From contig NZ_JANFNG010000015.1 in NCBI RefSeq assembly GCF_024436035.1, forward strand, positions 62,001-126,000: a stretch of 64,000 bases of DNA, read 5' to 3'. Below, in pieces: positions 29,629 to 36,571 of the stretch (position 1 is the stretch's first letter; each line of letters starts with the position of its first letter). A program made the translations under genes and the position numbers. The notes beneath the pieces were generated by a model. It made no database searches. It had not been told where the DNA came from and saw only the letters and a program-made list of their open reading frames with translations. The stretch is from Streptomyces humicola. GTDB taxonomy: Bacteria; Actinomycetota; Actinomycetes; Streptomycetales; Streptomycetaceae.

Positions 29629-29700
29629 TGGACGGACGCGTGATCCGGCTCGACGGCACGCGGCAGGAGCTGATGGATGGCCCACCTGTTCGCTTCGTGA

Positions 29701-30048
29701 TCAGTGCTCGTCGCGACGGTGTTGGCGATGGTTGTCGCGACGGTGTTGGCGATGGTGGTGGCCGTTGATCTCGATCTTGTTGATGGTCTTGATCGTGATG
29801 ATGAATACCTCGCACCGACGATGACGTTGCTTGTGTTCCTTCTGCGGCTTGCGCTCCTTCTTCGAAACGCCGATACCGTTTTCCTTGTGCTCAGGGTGCA
29901 CCTTGACGCACTTGACCACGCGCGTGGCTTTCGGGTGCTTGTCGTGGTGCCTTGCCGGGGAGTGGCCGGCGGCGAGTGCCGTCGGGGTGCTGAGGGCGAG
30001 AACCGCTACGCCGCTGAGGGCTGTGGTCGCTATTCGTGTGAGGCGCAT
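29701..30048 (-). CDS. Small secreted His/Arg-rich protein, unknown function
   Basis: A 115-residue protein. It starts with a Sec signal peptide (MRLTRIATTALSGVAVLALS, cleavage likely after ALAA near residue 28). The mature part is very basic, with two cysteines (KCVKVH, RRCEVF) that could form a disulfide. The C-terminus has a repeated HRQHRRD unit, from a 24-bp tandem duplication at about 29710-29757, giving a His-rich tail that may bind metal. GGAGG lies 7 nt before ATG 30048. I know of no family. Its lower GC and location suggest it is cargo of the tRNA-bounded element. Confidence 0.6.
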   Translation of the reverse strand: MRLTRIATTALSGVAVLALSTPTALAAGHSPARHHDKHPKATRVVKCVKVHPEHKENGIGVSKKERKPQKEHKQRHRRCEVFIITIKTINKIEINGHHHRQHRRDNHRQHRRDEH

Positions 30049-30580
30049 GGGAGAACCTCCGCCTTCTGAGCGCAGCGCCGGGCCTTTACGCGCCGAAGTC
30101 AATTAACTGCGCTCTGTGCGTGACCGACGCTAGGTAACCCCCATCGCCCCTGCCATCCAGATAATCCATTAGAGGTACTACGCGCGCAGCCATGGACTGA
30201 GGTCGGTGGAGCGGCTTTGGGCTGGAGCTGCCATGGGGCGAGAGATCGGGGCCCGTAAGCTGTTGGCGACTCGGGCGGTCTGTGGACCTGCCCGCTAAGG
30301 CCCGATGTGGGCCCCGATCTTCGAGGCTCGCCTCAGTGTGAGCCTGGTTGTGGCCTGGTCGTCTTGATAGGCGCAGGGTCGGTCGTAGTCGGTGGGTGGC
30401 TCGGAGGCTCGCTGCTCTGCTGAGGGGCTTGCTTGGGATTTGTCCCCGCCGGCTGCGGCTCGGGCTGACCGGATGTGGCTTGATAGGAGAGTGGCAGCAG
30501 CCTTGCCCGGCGGAGCCGGGGCCGGAGCGGGGCGAAGGCAGGAGCGTCGGCCCCGGCGGTGAGCCGGGGCGCGTGCCGCC
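30049..30580. other. 532-bp gap before the integrase
   Basis: Contains the upstream region of the secreted-protein gene, copy B of the diverged repeat (30199-30276) and GC-rich sequence ahead of the integrase. An excisionase gene would be expected here in a typical actinomycete element; none is apparent. Short plus-strand frames (for example 30348-30584) have no recognisable protein. Confidence 0.55.
30199..30276. repeat. Imperfect direct repeat, copy B
   Basis: Partner of 29346-29419 and in the same orientation, 151 bp upstream of the secreted-protein start. The similarity extends over about 75 bp, including a distal GCGAnTCGGGC end. Confidence 0.7.
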
Positions 30581-31699
30581 TTGATCTACTGGGACGAGTC
30601 GAAACAGCGCTGGGTCGGGGCGATTTCGCTCGGTTACACGCCGTCAGGACGACGTCGCCGTCCCAAGGTCTATGGCAAGACCAAGACCGAGGTGCGCGGC
30701 AAGCTTCGTGAGCTGCGGAAGGAGTTGGAGGTTGGCGACCGTACGCCAGCGAACTACGCCGTGGCGGACGCCGTGAACGACTGGCTGGCTAGGGGGCTCA
30801 AGGGCCGTGACCCGGCGACCGTGAGCAAGAACCGCATCCTGGCCGAGAAACATGTCTTGCCCCTGCTGGGCCGTGCGAAGTTGCGGGAGCTGACCGCCGA
30901 CGATGTGGACGACTGGTTGGATGATCGTGCTGAGGTGCTGGCCACGTCGTCGCTCCGTGTTGTGCTGTCGATCTTGCGGCGGTCGATCGATCACGCGATG
31001 CGGCGGGACAAGGTACGGCGCAACGTCACGTTGCTTGTCGAGGTGCCCGAAGGACAGGCCGGACGGCCGAGCAAGTCACTGACCTTGGACCAAGCCCGAG
31101 CGGTGCTGGCTGCGGCGCGGTGGTCTCGGCTCTATGCGTACGTGGTGCTCTCGTTGCTGGTTGGCGTGCGGACCGAGGAGGCACGGTCGATGACCTGGAA
31201 GCACGTTCACTTGCGCCCGGCTGGCGACGTGCCCCCGCATGCGGAGGTCTGGCGTTCGGTGCGGCGGCATGGGGACACCAAGACCCGCAAGAGCCGTCGG
31301 ACGCTCAAGCTGCCCGCGCTGGTTGTCGCAGCCCTGGTAGAGCATCGCTACCGACAGCAAGATGAACGGATCGCCTACGGGCTGCTGTGGGACGCCTCCG
31401 ACTTGGTGTTCGCCACGACCACCGGTCAGGTGCTCGATGCTGCCAACGTGCGCCGGGCGTTTCGTTCGATCGTCAAGGCGGCGGGGTTGGCGCCGGAGTG
31501 GACGCCTCGGGAGTTGCGGCACAGCTTCGTGTCGCTGATGTCCGATCACGGCATCCCGGTGGAGAAGATCGCCCGCGTGGTCGGCCACGGCAGCACGACC
31601 ACGACGGAGGTCGTCTACCGGAAGCAGATCCGACCGGTGATCACCGAGGGGGCCGACACCATGGATGTGATCTTCGGCGAGCCGGCTCACGAGGCTTGA
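30581..31699 (+). CDS. int: Tyrosine recombinase (phage-type integrase)
   Basis: A 372-residue site-specific recombinase. An AP2-like arm-binding start (YWDESKQRWVGAISLGYTPS) is followed by a SAM-like core-binding domain (VADAVNDWLARGLKGRDPAT) and the catalytic domain. Catalytic residues: Arg197 (GVRTEEA), Arg313 (ELRHSF), His336 (VVGHGST) and Tyr346 (VVYRKQ). The box II position that is usually His is Arg310. The only possible in-frame start is TTG 30581, because TGA lies at 30560; related integrases begin 10-15 residues earlier with a basic stretch, and RRQERRPRR is encoded in the same frame just before that TGA. The N-terminus may thus be damaged or misread. It should act on the tRNA-Val att sites. 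Confidence 0.9.
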   Translation: MIYWDESKQRWVGAISLGYTPSGRRRRPKVYGKTKTEVRGKLRELRKELEVGDRTPANYAVADAVNDWLARGLKGRDPATVSKNRILAEKHVLPLLGRAKLRELTADDVDDWLDDRAEVLATSSLRVVLSILRRSIDHAMRRDKVRRNVTLLVEVPEGQAGRPSKSLTLDQARAVLAAARWSRLYAYVVLSLLVGVRTEEARSMTWKHVHLRPAGDVPPHAEVWRSVRRHGDTKTRKSRRTLKLPALVVAALVEHRYRQQDERIAYGLLWDASDLVFATTTGQVLDAANVRRAFRSIVKAAGLAPEWTPRELRHSFVSLMSDHGIPVEKIARVVGHGSTTTTEVVYRKQIRPVITEGADTMDVIFGEPAHEA

Positions 31700-31710
31700 T
31701 CAATCCGCCG

Positions 31711-31732
31711 GTGGCTCCCCGGTTTGGCTCCC
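31711..31732. repeat. GTGGCTCCC repeat pair near right end
   Basis: GTGGCTCCC at 31711 and the variant TTGGCTCCC at 31724, directly after the integrase stop and about 50 bp inside the right tRNA copy. They match the left-end triplet at 28671-28703 in sequence and orientation. Confidence 0.6.
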
Positions 31733-31742
31733 CGCACACCAC

Positions 31743-31775
31743 AAGGGCCTGATCCAACGAGTGGATCAGGCCCTT
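31743..31775. terminator. Terminator between integrase and right tRNA-Val
   Basis: A perfect 14-bp stem AAGGGCCTGATCCA / TGGATCAGGCCCTT with an ACGAG loop. It can end the integrase transcript (plus) and the tRNA operon (minus). Confidence 0.8.
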
Positions 31776-31780
31776 GACCT

Positions 31781-31854
31781 TGTGGACGATACTGGGATTG
31801 AACCAGTGACCTCTTCCGTGTCAGGGAAGCGCTCTCCCGCTGAGCTAATCGTCC
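31781..31854. repeat. Right 74-bp direct repeat (attachment site candidate)
   Basis: Identical to 28490-28563. This copy belongs to the tRNA-Gly-Cys-Val operon and is probably the original chromosomal tRNA gene. Confidence 0.8.
31783..31854 (-). tRNA. tRNA-Val (anticodon GAC), right copy
   Basis: The same 72-nt cloverleaf as the left copy, anticodon GAC. It is the last gene of a minus-strand tRNA operon (Gly, Cys, Val), one base from tRNA-Cys. It probably regained an intact 3' end when the element inserted. Confidence 0.96.
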
Positions 31855-31855
31855 G

Positions 31856-31926
31856 AGGTGGAGACGGGATTTGAACCCGTGTAGACGGCTTTGCAGGCCG
31901 TTGCCTCGCCTCTCGGCCACTCCACC
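31856..31926 (-). tRNA. tRNA-Cys (anticodon GCA)
   Basis: A 71-nt cloverleaf: acceptor GGTGGAG/CTCCACC, anticodon arm around CTGCAAA giving GCA, and T-arm GGTTCAAATCC. Middle gene of the Gly-Cys-Val operon. Confidence 0.96.
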
Positions 31927-31952
31927 AGTGTGGGGGCCAACGACCCCCATCG

Positions 31953-32025
31953 AGCGGACGACGGGATTCGAACCCGCGACCCTCACCTTGGCAAGGTGAT
32001 GCTCTACCAACTGAGCCACGTCCGC
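31953..32025 (-). tRNA. tRNA-Gly (anticodon GCC)
   Basis: A 73-nt cloverleaf: acceptor GCGGACG/CGTCCGC, anticodon loop TTGCCAA giving GCC, T-arm GGTTCGAATCC. First gene of the operon, about 45 nt downstream of the promoter. Confidence 0.96.
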
Positions 32026-32070
32026 GTGCGTCGTGATCCCGGGGCGCTCCGCGTCCCGGCGACGTGTTGA

Positions 32071-32098
32071 ACTCTAGCGGATTCCCGCGTCAGCTCAA
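32071..32098 (-). promoter_or_regulatory. Promoter of the tRNA-Gly-Cys-Val operon
   Basis: On the minus strand TTGAGC (32093-32098) and TAGAGT (32071-32076) are 16 bp apart, a good vegetative promoter in the right position for the tRNA operon. Confidence 0.65.
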
Positions 32099-32211
32099 AT
32101 TCCGTTTGCGCTGCGTGCCGCGCGGATGACCAGCACTTCTCCTACGGCGCCTCTTCCGGCCTCCCGGTACTGTCACCGGTTGAGAGCTGCTGCACGCACC
32201 AGGGAGATACC

Positions 32212-33264
32212 GTGTCCGACCTCTCGCCGATGGCCAGATTCGGCGATCTGCTCGCCTGTGACCTGCGCGATGTCACCACCGACCTCGGCGCTCTCGACTC
32301 CCGTGGGTTCTGGGTGGTGGCCGCCGGTTTCGAGGGGCGGACGGTGTGCGCGCGCTTCGGACGGGTGATCACCGCGCCCGGGGCCGCCGGGCACGACTGG
32401 CACGGTCCCGACCGCGGCGCGTGGACCTCGTCGCTCGGACGCCAGGAGTACATGGCCGGGGTGCGCCGCATCCGCGAGTACATCGCGGCCGGCGACGTCT
32501 ACCAGGCCAATCTCTGCCGCGTGCTCACCGCACCGCTGCCGCGGCCCCAGGACGCCGACATCGCCTCCCTCGCGGCCGTGCTGGAGCGCGGCAACCCCGC
32601 CCCCTACGCCGGGGTGATACGCCTGCCCGCACACGGGGTCGAGATCGCCACCGCCTCCCCCGAGCTCTTCCTGCGGCGTGACGGCCGCACCGTGGAATCG
32701 GGACCGATCAAGGGCACCGGCCGCAGCGCTGCCGACCTGCTGGACAAGGACCACGCCGAGAACGTGATGATCGTCGATCTGGTCCGCAACGACCTGGGAC
32801 GCGTCTGCGCACCCGGCTCGGTCACCGTGCCGTCGCTCTGCGCCGTCGAGCCCCATCCGGGCCTGGTGCACCTGGTCTCGACGGTCCGCGGCGAGCTGCG
32901 CGACGGCGCCGGATGGCCCGAGCTGTTCGAGGCCACCTTCCCGCCCGGGTCGGTCACCGGCGCGCCGAAGTCCAGCGCCCTGCGGATCATCCACGCGCTG
33001 GAGGCGTCCCCGCGCGGGCCGTACTGCGGCGGTATCGGCTGGGTGGACGCCGACCGCCGCACCGCCGCCGTCGCGGTCGGGATCCGCACCTTCTGGATCG
33101 AGCGCACAGCCCCGGGCGGCCCCGTCCTGCGATTCGGCACGGGCGCCGGCATCACCTGGGGCTCGGATCCCGAGCGGGAATGGGACGAGACCGAACTGAA
33201 GGCCGCACGGCTGCTGGCGGTAGCGTCGGGTGTACACGAGACGATCGGAGGTGCAGGGCGTTGA
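32212..33264 (+). CDS. pabB: Aminodeoxychorismate synthase component I-type chorismate-binding enzyme
   Basis: A 350-residue chorismate-utilising enzyme. It has the family's DVYQANLCRVL segment, the PELFLRR strand, GPIKGTGRS, the magnesium-binding AENVMIVDLVRNDLGRVC and the FPPGSVTGAPKSSAL helix. With a glutamine amidotransferase it would make 4-amino-4-deoxychorismate for folate; no amidotransferase is adjacent. The N-terminal domain is short compared with anthranilate synthase TrpE. The next gene, coupled by a TTGA overlap, is the matching lyase, which supports PabB over TrpE. GTG start with AGGGAG upstream. Confidence 0.88.
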   Translation: MSDLSPMARFGDLLACDLRDVTTDLGALDSRGFWVVAAGFEGRTVCARFGRVITAPGAAGHDWHGPDRGAWTSSLGRQEYMAGVRRIREYIAAGDVYQANLCRVLTAPLPRPQDADIASLAAVLERGNPAPYAGVIRLPAHGVEIATASPELFLRRDGRTVESGPIKGTGRSAADLLDKDHAENVMIVDLVRNDLGRVCAPGSVTVPSLCAVEPHPGLVHLVSTVRGELRDGAGWPELFEATFPPGSVTGAPKSSALRIIHALEASPRGPYCGGIGWVDADRRTAAVAVGIRTFWIERTAPGGPVLRFGTGAGITWGSDPEREWDETELKAARLLAVASGVHETIGGAGR

Positions 33265-34088
33265 CGCAGCAGATCTGGGTGGACGGCGGGCTCAAGGACG
33301 CCGACGGCGCGACGGTGTCCGTCTTCGACCACGGACTGACCGTCGGGGACGGCGTTTTCGAGACGCTCAAGGCGGTCGACGGCATCGCGTTCGCGATGGA
33401 CCGGCATGTCGCCCGGCTCGCCCGCTCCGCGCGCGGACTGGGACTGCCCGAGCCGGACGCGGACGAGGTCCGGCGCGCGTGCGCCGCCGTGCTCGAAGCC
33501 AACCCGATGCCCTGTGGGCGGCTGCGCGTCACCTACACCGGCGGAGTCTCCCCGCTCGGCTCCGACCGGGGCCACAGCGGCCCGACCCTCGTTGTCGCAC
33601 TCGGCGAGAGTTCGCCCCGCCCGGACACCACGGCCGTTGTCACCGTCCCCTGGGCGCGCAACGAGAAGGGCGCGCTCGCCGGGTTGAAGTCCACCTCGTA
33701 CGCCGAGAACGTCGTTGCGCTCGCGCGCGCCCACGAACACGGCGCCACCGAGGCGCTCTTCGCCAACACCCAGGGCAGGCTGTGCGAGGGCACCGGCTCC
33801 AACGTCTTCGTCGTCGTCGACGGCGAGCTGCTCACCCCGCCCCTCGCCGCCGGATGCCTCGCAGGGATCACCCGCGAGCTGGTCGTCGAGTGGGTCGGCG
33901 CGCGCGAGGCGGATCTGCCGTTCGAGATCCTCGCCGAGGCCGACGAGATCTTTCTGACCTCGTCCCTGCGCGACGTGCAGGCCGTGCACCGGGTGGACGA
34001 TCGCGAACTGCCGGGCGCGCCGGGACCCGTCACCGCCAAGGCGATGCGCGTCTTCGCCGAGCGCTCGGCCGCCGATCCGAACCCGTGA
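33261..34088 (+). CDS. pabC: Aminotransferase class IV, probable 4-amino-4-deoxychorismate lyase
   Basis: A 275-residue fold-type IV PLP enzyme. The FDHGLTVGDGVFETLKAV start, a lysine in AGLKSTSYAENVVAL (about residue 143) and the phosphate-binding CEGTGSNVFVVVDG loop are typical of the branched-chain aminotransferase/PabC group. Next to pabB it most likely releases pyruvate from aminodeoxychorismate to give p-aminobenzoate. TTG start with GGAGGTG upstream, overlapping the pabB stop by 4 bp. A D-amino-acid or branched-chain aminotransferase role cannot be excluded from sequence. Confidence 0.85.
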   Translation: MTQQIWVDGGLKDADGATVSVFDHGLTVGDGVFETLKAVDGIAFAMDRHVARLARSARGLGLPEPDADEVRRACAAVLEANPMPCGRLRVTYTGGVSPLGSDRGHSGPTLVVALGESSPRPDTTAVVTVPWARNEKGALAGLKSTSYAENVVALARAHEHGATEALFANTQGRLCEGTGSNVFVVVDGELLTPPLAAGCLAGITRELVVEWVGAREADLPFEILAEADEIFLTSSLRDVQAVHRVDDRELPGAPGPVTAKAMRVFAERSAADPNP

Positions 34089-34130
34089 ACCGGTGACGTG
34101 GCGGGGGAGGACACAGCGGGGAGTGACACG

Positions 34131-34970
34131 ATGACCACCACCTTGCGCCCCGTCGGACCGGAAAGGCTCGGCGACGACGGAGCACGCTCGCGGCGCTTCG
34201 CCGTGTGCGTCAACGGCCGCCCCGTCGGCGCGGTCGAACTCGCCACCGACACGCGCCTTGGCGCCTACGAAGGGCGGATCGTTTCACTCGCCGTCGACGA
34301 GCCGGACCGGCGGCGCGGACGCGGTACGGTCGCCGCCCTCGCCGCGGAGGAGGTGCTGCGCGGCTGGGGCTGCCGCCGGATCGAGGCGGCCGTCCCCGAG
34401 AGCGCCGGCGCGGCGCTGCGCCTCGCTACGGCGCTTGGCTACACCGAGCGCAACCGCACCATGCTCAAGCAGCTGGACGCCACCCCGCCCGAGCTCCCCG
34501 ACGGCTGCTCGGTACGGCCGATGGGGGAAGACGAGTACGCCCGCTGGCACGTCGACGAGCGCGACCGCTTCATCCGCAGCCTGGCGGAGCACGGCGTGCC
34601 GTACGAGCGCGCGGTGGCGAAGGCCGACGCCACCTACCACAGAACGCTTCCGGACGGTGTGCACACCGCCGATACGGCCCTGCGCCTGCTCGCTCACCAC
34701 GGCACCGACGTCGGCCGGCTGTGGCTGCGGCTGCGCGACCCGGCCGACGCTCAGGTCCCGGCGCGGGTCTACGACGTCGAGGTGGACGAGCAGCACCGCG
34801 GCCGCGGACACGGGCGGACGCTGATGCTGGCCGCCGAGCGGGAGTGCCTGGCCGCCGGGGTGCGCAGCCTCGGACTCAACGTCTCCGCCGGCAACGCCCC
34901 TGCACTGCGCCTGTACACCTCGCTGGGCTACCGCACCACGACCCGCTTCATGGCCAAGGAGCTGTTCTAG
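34131..34970 (+). CDS. GNAT acetyltransferase with two GNAT domains
   Basis: A 279-residue protein. The first GNAT-like half (about residues 1-115) contains VSLAVDEPDRRRGRGTVAAL; the second (about 135-279) contains YDVEVDEQHRGRGHGRTLML and ends ALRLYTSLGYRTTTRFM. Both halves keep the Arg/Gly acetyl-CoA loop, so both might bind cofactor, though in such tandem proteins usually one is active. The substrate is unknown; mycothiol synthase MshD has a similar two-domain plan, but I cannot assign it. I chose ATG 34131 with GGGGAG upstream over GTG 34098. Confidence 0.85.
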   Translation: MTTTLRPVGPERLGDDGARSRRFAVCVNGRPVGAVELATDTRLGAYEGRIVSLAVDEPDRRRGRGTVAALAAEEVLRGWGCRRIEAAVPESAGAALRLATALGYTERNRTMLKQLDATPPELPDGCSVRPMGEDEYARWHVDERDRFIRSLAEHGVPYERAVAKADATYHRTLPDGVHTADTALRLLAHHGTDVGRLWLRLRDPADAQVPARVYDVEVDEQHRGRGHGRTLMLAAERECLAAGVRSLGLNVSAGNAPALRLYTSLGYRTTTRFMAKELF

Positions 34971-34990
34971 CCTGATCCAGCCCGTCTGAT

Positions 34991-35533
34991 CTAGCCCGCG
35001 GCGCCCTCGCCGGCGAGCAGTTCGTCGGCGATCCGCTCGATCCGCTCCCGCAGCCCCTCCTGGCTCTTGCCGCCGTCGAGCCGCACTCCGCCGATGACGT
35101 ACGACGGTGTGCCGGTGATCCCGATCGCCTTGCCCTCGGCCTGGTCGGCGTCGACGGTGAGGGTGTGACGGCCGTCGATCAGCGCGGTGTCCACCTCCTC
35201 GGCGTCGAGTCCGAGCTCGTCCGCGATCTCCACCAGGAGCCGCTCGCCCCGCGAGCCCAGCTCTTCGGCGCGCCCCAGCACCGCTTCCACGTACGGCCAG
35301 CCGCGTCCCTGCGCGAAAGCTTCCTCGGCGGCCTGAGCGGCGGCGAAGGAGTGCTGGTGCTTGTCCAAGGGGAAGTGGCGCAGCTCGATCCGCAGTGCGT
35401 CGCCGTACCGGGCGCGCAGGACGTGCAGATCCTGCAGGGCGGTGCGGCAGTCGGGGCACTGCAGCTCGCACCAGACTTCCAGTACCGGGGGCAGTGCCGA
35501 GGGCCGGGCGGATGGGGGCGGGGCATCGTTCAT
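34991..35533 (-). CDS. DsbA-family thioredoxin-fold protein
   Basis: A 180-residue thioredoxin-fold protein with a CPDC active site (CELQCPDCRTAL, about residues 27-30 of the motif region) and the cis-proline loop GTPSYVIGG. The helical insertion between them is that of DsbA/FrnE. It has no signal peptide, so it probably acts in the cytosol as an oxidoreductase. The start is ATG 35533; the longer open frame upstream covers other genes. Convergent with the double GNAT gene. Confidence 0.87.
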   Translation of the reverse strand: MNDAPPPSARPSALPPVLEVWCELQCPDCRTALQDLHVLRARYGDALRIELRHFPLDKHQHSFAAAQAAEEAFAQGRGWPYVEAVLGRAEELGSRGERLLVEIADELGLDAEEVDTALIDGRHTLTVDADQAEGKAIGITGTPSYVIGGVRLDGGKSQEGLRERIERIADELLAGEGAAG

Positions 35534-35701
35534 GCACTCAGTCTCCCAGTGCCGTCGGGCAGTACCCGCGCCCGCCCCTCGCACCTGGGGAGGAGCCGCA
35601 CCCCGAGATGTCCCTGAAGACCGGTCGCCGCACGGTCCGCAGGACCGTCGGGCGGTGCACGATGGGAGTGGACGCACATCCCGGCGTGTAAGGAGCGGAC
35701 G

Positions 35702-36178
35702 ATGCTGACCGAGACCGTGTGCGTGGCGCTGTCGGGCGCGGGACTCGCGGTCGCGCTGCTGACGGCGTGGCGGCGCCGCTTCCTGCGCGCCACGCGGATC
35801 GCGGCGGTGGCGCTGCTGCCCGTGGGTCTGTACATGACCGGGCTGATCACCCTCGGCAGCAGGGTCGGCGAGGCGATCGGCAGCTGGGGCGCGGGCCTGG
35901 TGCTCAAGCCGACGGTGTGGGCGGGGTTCGCCGTGCTCGCGGTCGCCGTGGTGCTGTACGTGGTGACGCGCTTCGCCGCCGCTCGCGGTGGCGGGAAAGC
36001 GGTCGAGGGCGGGGCGGCCAGCCGTGCGGTGGCGCCCACCACCTCCGCGCCGGCGATCGGAGCGGGCGGCAAGGCCGTCGAGCGGCAGCCGAAGGAACGG
36101 AAGGGCAGCGGTGCGGCCGACGACGGCCTGTCCGACCTCGGGGACATCGAGGAAATCCTCCGAAAGCACGGTATCTGA
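35702..36178 (+). CDS. Membrane protein of unknown function
   Basis: A 158-residue protein with three hydrophobic helices (TVCVALSGAGLAVALLTAW, IAAVALLPVGLYMTGLITLG, AGFAVLAVAVVLYVVTRFA), then a flexible Ala/Gly/Lys linker and a short conserved-looking tail, LSDLGDIEEILRKHGI, that may bind a cytoplasmic partner. AAGGAGCGGACG precedes the ATG. I do not recognise the family. A set of 11-bp repeats begins 12 bp after its stop. Confidence 0.75.
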   Translation: MLTETVCVALSGAGLAVALLTAWRRRFLRATRIAAVALLPVGLYMTGLITLGSRVGEAIGSWGAGLVLKPTVWAGFAVLAVAVVLYVVTRFAAARGGGKAVEGGAASRAVAPTTSAPAIGAGGKAVERQPKERKGSGAADDGLSDLGDIEEILRKHGI

Positions 36179-36189
36179 GCGGGACACCA

Positions 36190-36244
36190 GCGGCATTCGA
36201 GCGGCGTTCGGGCGGCATCGGAGCGGCATCGGAGCGGCATCGGA
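36190..36244. repeat. Five tandem 11-bp repeats
   Basis: GCGGCATCGGA three times in a row (36212-36244), preceded by two diverged units (GCGGCATTCGA, GCGGCGTTCGG). The period matches one helical turn. Located just after a membrane-protein gene; no dyad symmetry, so not a simple terminator. Confidence 0.85.
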
Positions 36245-36410
36245 GCGACGCGGGCGTGTTGCCTCCAACCGCGGCACGGCGCTGCGCGATGATCGTCCCG
36301 GCTGTGACCAACTCCCGCTCGTGGACAGCGACTTGAGCCTCACGAGGGCGTACGGTTGTGCGAGCAAGCCCCCTGTCGAGTGACCTACGATCTGTTGAGG
36401 CCACGCTCCG

Positions 36411-36524
36411 ATGAATGACGAGCCCCGTGGGTGCCTTTTCGCTCTCTCCCAGCCGCCGCTGATGCTCTTTCTCGCCGTGATCGGCACCCTGCTGCTGTTC
36501 GGTGCCTGTTACGACCTGTGGTGA
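36411..36524 (+). CDS. 37-residue membrane microprotein
   Basis: Short ORF starting MNDEPRGCLFALSQPPLML with one hydrophobic helix (LMLFLAVIGTLLLFGACY) and ending DLW. The composition is clearly protein-like: a charged N-terminus, a single transmembrane segment and an aromatic end. I believe very similar small proteins occur in other streptomycetes at this place, but that is from memory. No ribosome site is strong; CACGCTCCG precedes the ATG. Function unknown. Confidence 0.55.
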   Translation: MNDEPRGCLFALSQPPLMLFLAVIGTLLLFGACYDLW

Positions 36525-36571
36525 GTACGACGTGCGGTGAGCGCGACCAGAAGTGAGCCGGCCGCGGGCGG

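Larger units (their letters stand above)
29153..29700. other. 548-bp gap inside the element
   Basis: No gene that I can support. It holds the STAS upstream region, one copy of a diverged direct repeat (29346-29419) and a terminator hairpin (29601-29628). A 40-codon minus-strand ORF (29253-29375) starts within the repeat but has no ribosome site. Confidence 0.55.
28490..31854. mobile_element. Small tRNA-Val-integrated element with tyrosine integrase
   Basis: About 3.2 kb of DNA enclosed by two perfect 74-bp copies of a tRNA-Val gene, with the integrase next to the right copy, the usual position beside an att site. Inside both ends lie GTGGCTCCC direct repeats in the same orientation (28671, 28683, 28695 at left; 31711 and a variant at 31724 at right), as expected of integrase arm sites. 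The interior is visibly less GC-rich than its surroundings. The cargo is a STAS protein and a His-rich secreted protein. I see no excisionase, replication, FtsK-like transfer or regulatory gene, so it is either a remnant or a minimal element moved in trans. The alternative is tandem tRNA duplication around native genes. Confidence 0.7.

Noticed and set aside
29459-29815. 118-codon minus-strand frame between the STAS and secreted genes
   Set aside because: Reads through the terminator hairpin and the His-rich gene in another frame; no domain and no ribosome site.
30348-30584. Possible excisionase gene before the integrase
   Set aside because: The translated frame lacks a helix-turn-helix and looks like non-coding GC-rich sequence.
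36190-36244. CRISPR array
   Set aside because: Units are 11 bp and contiguous with no spacers, and no cas genes are in the window.
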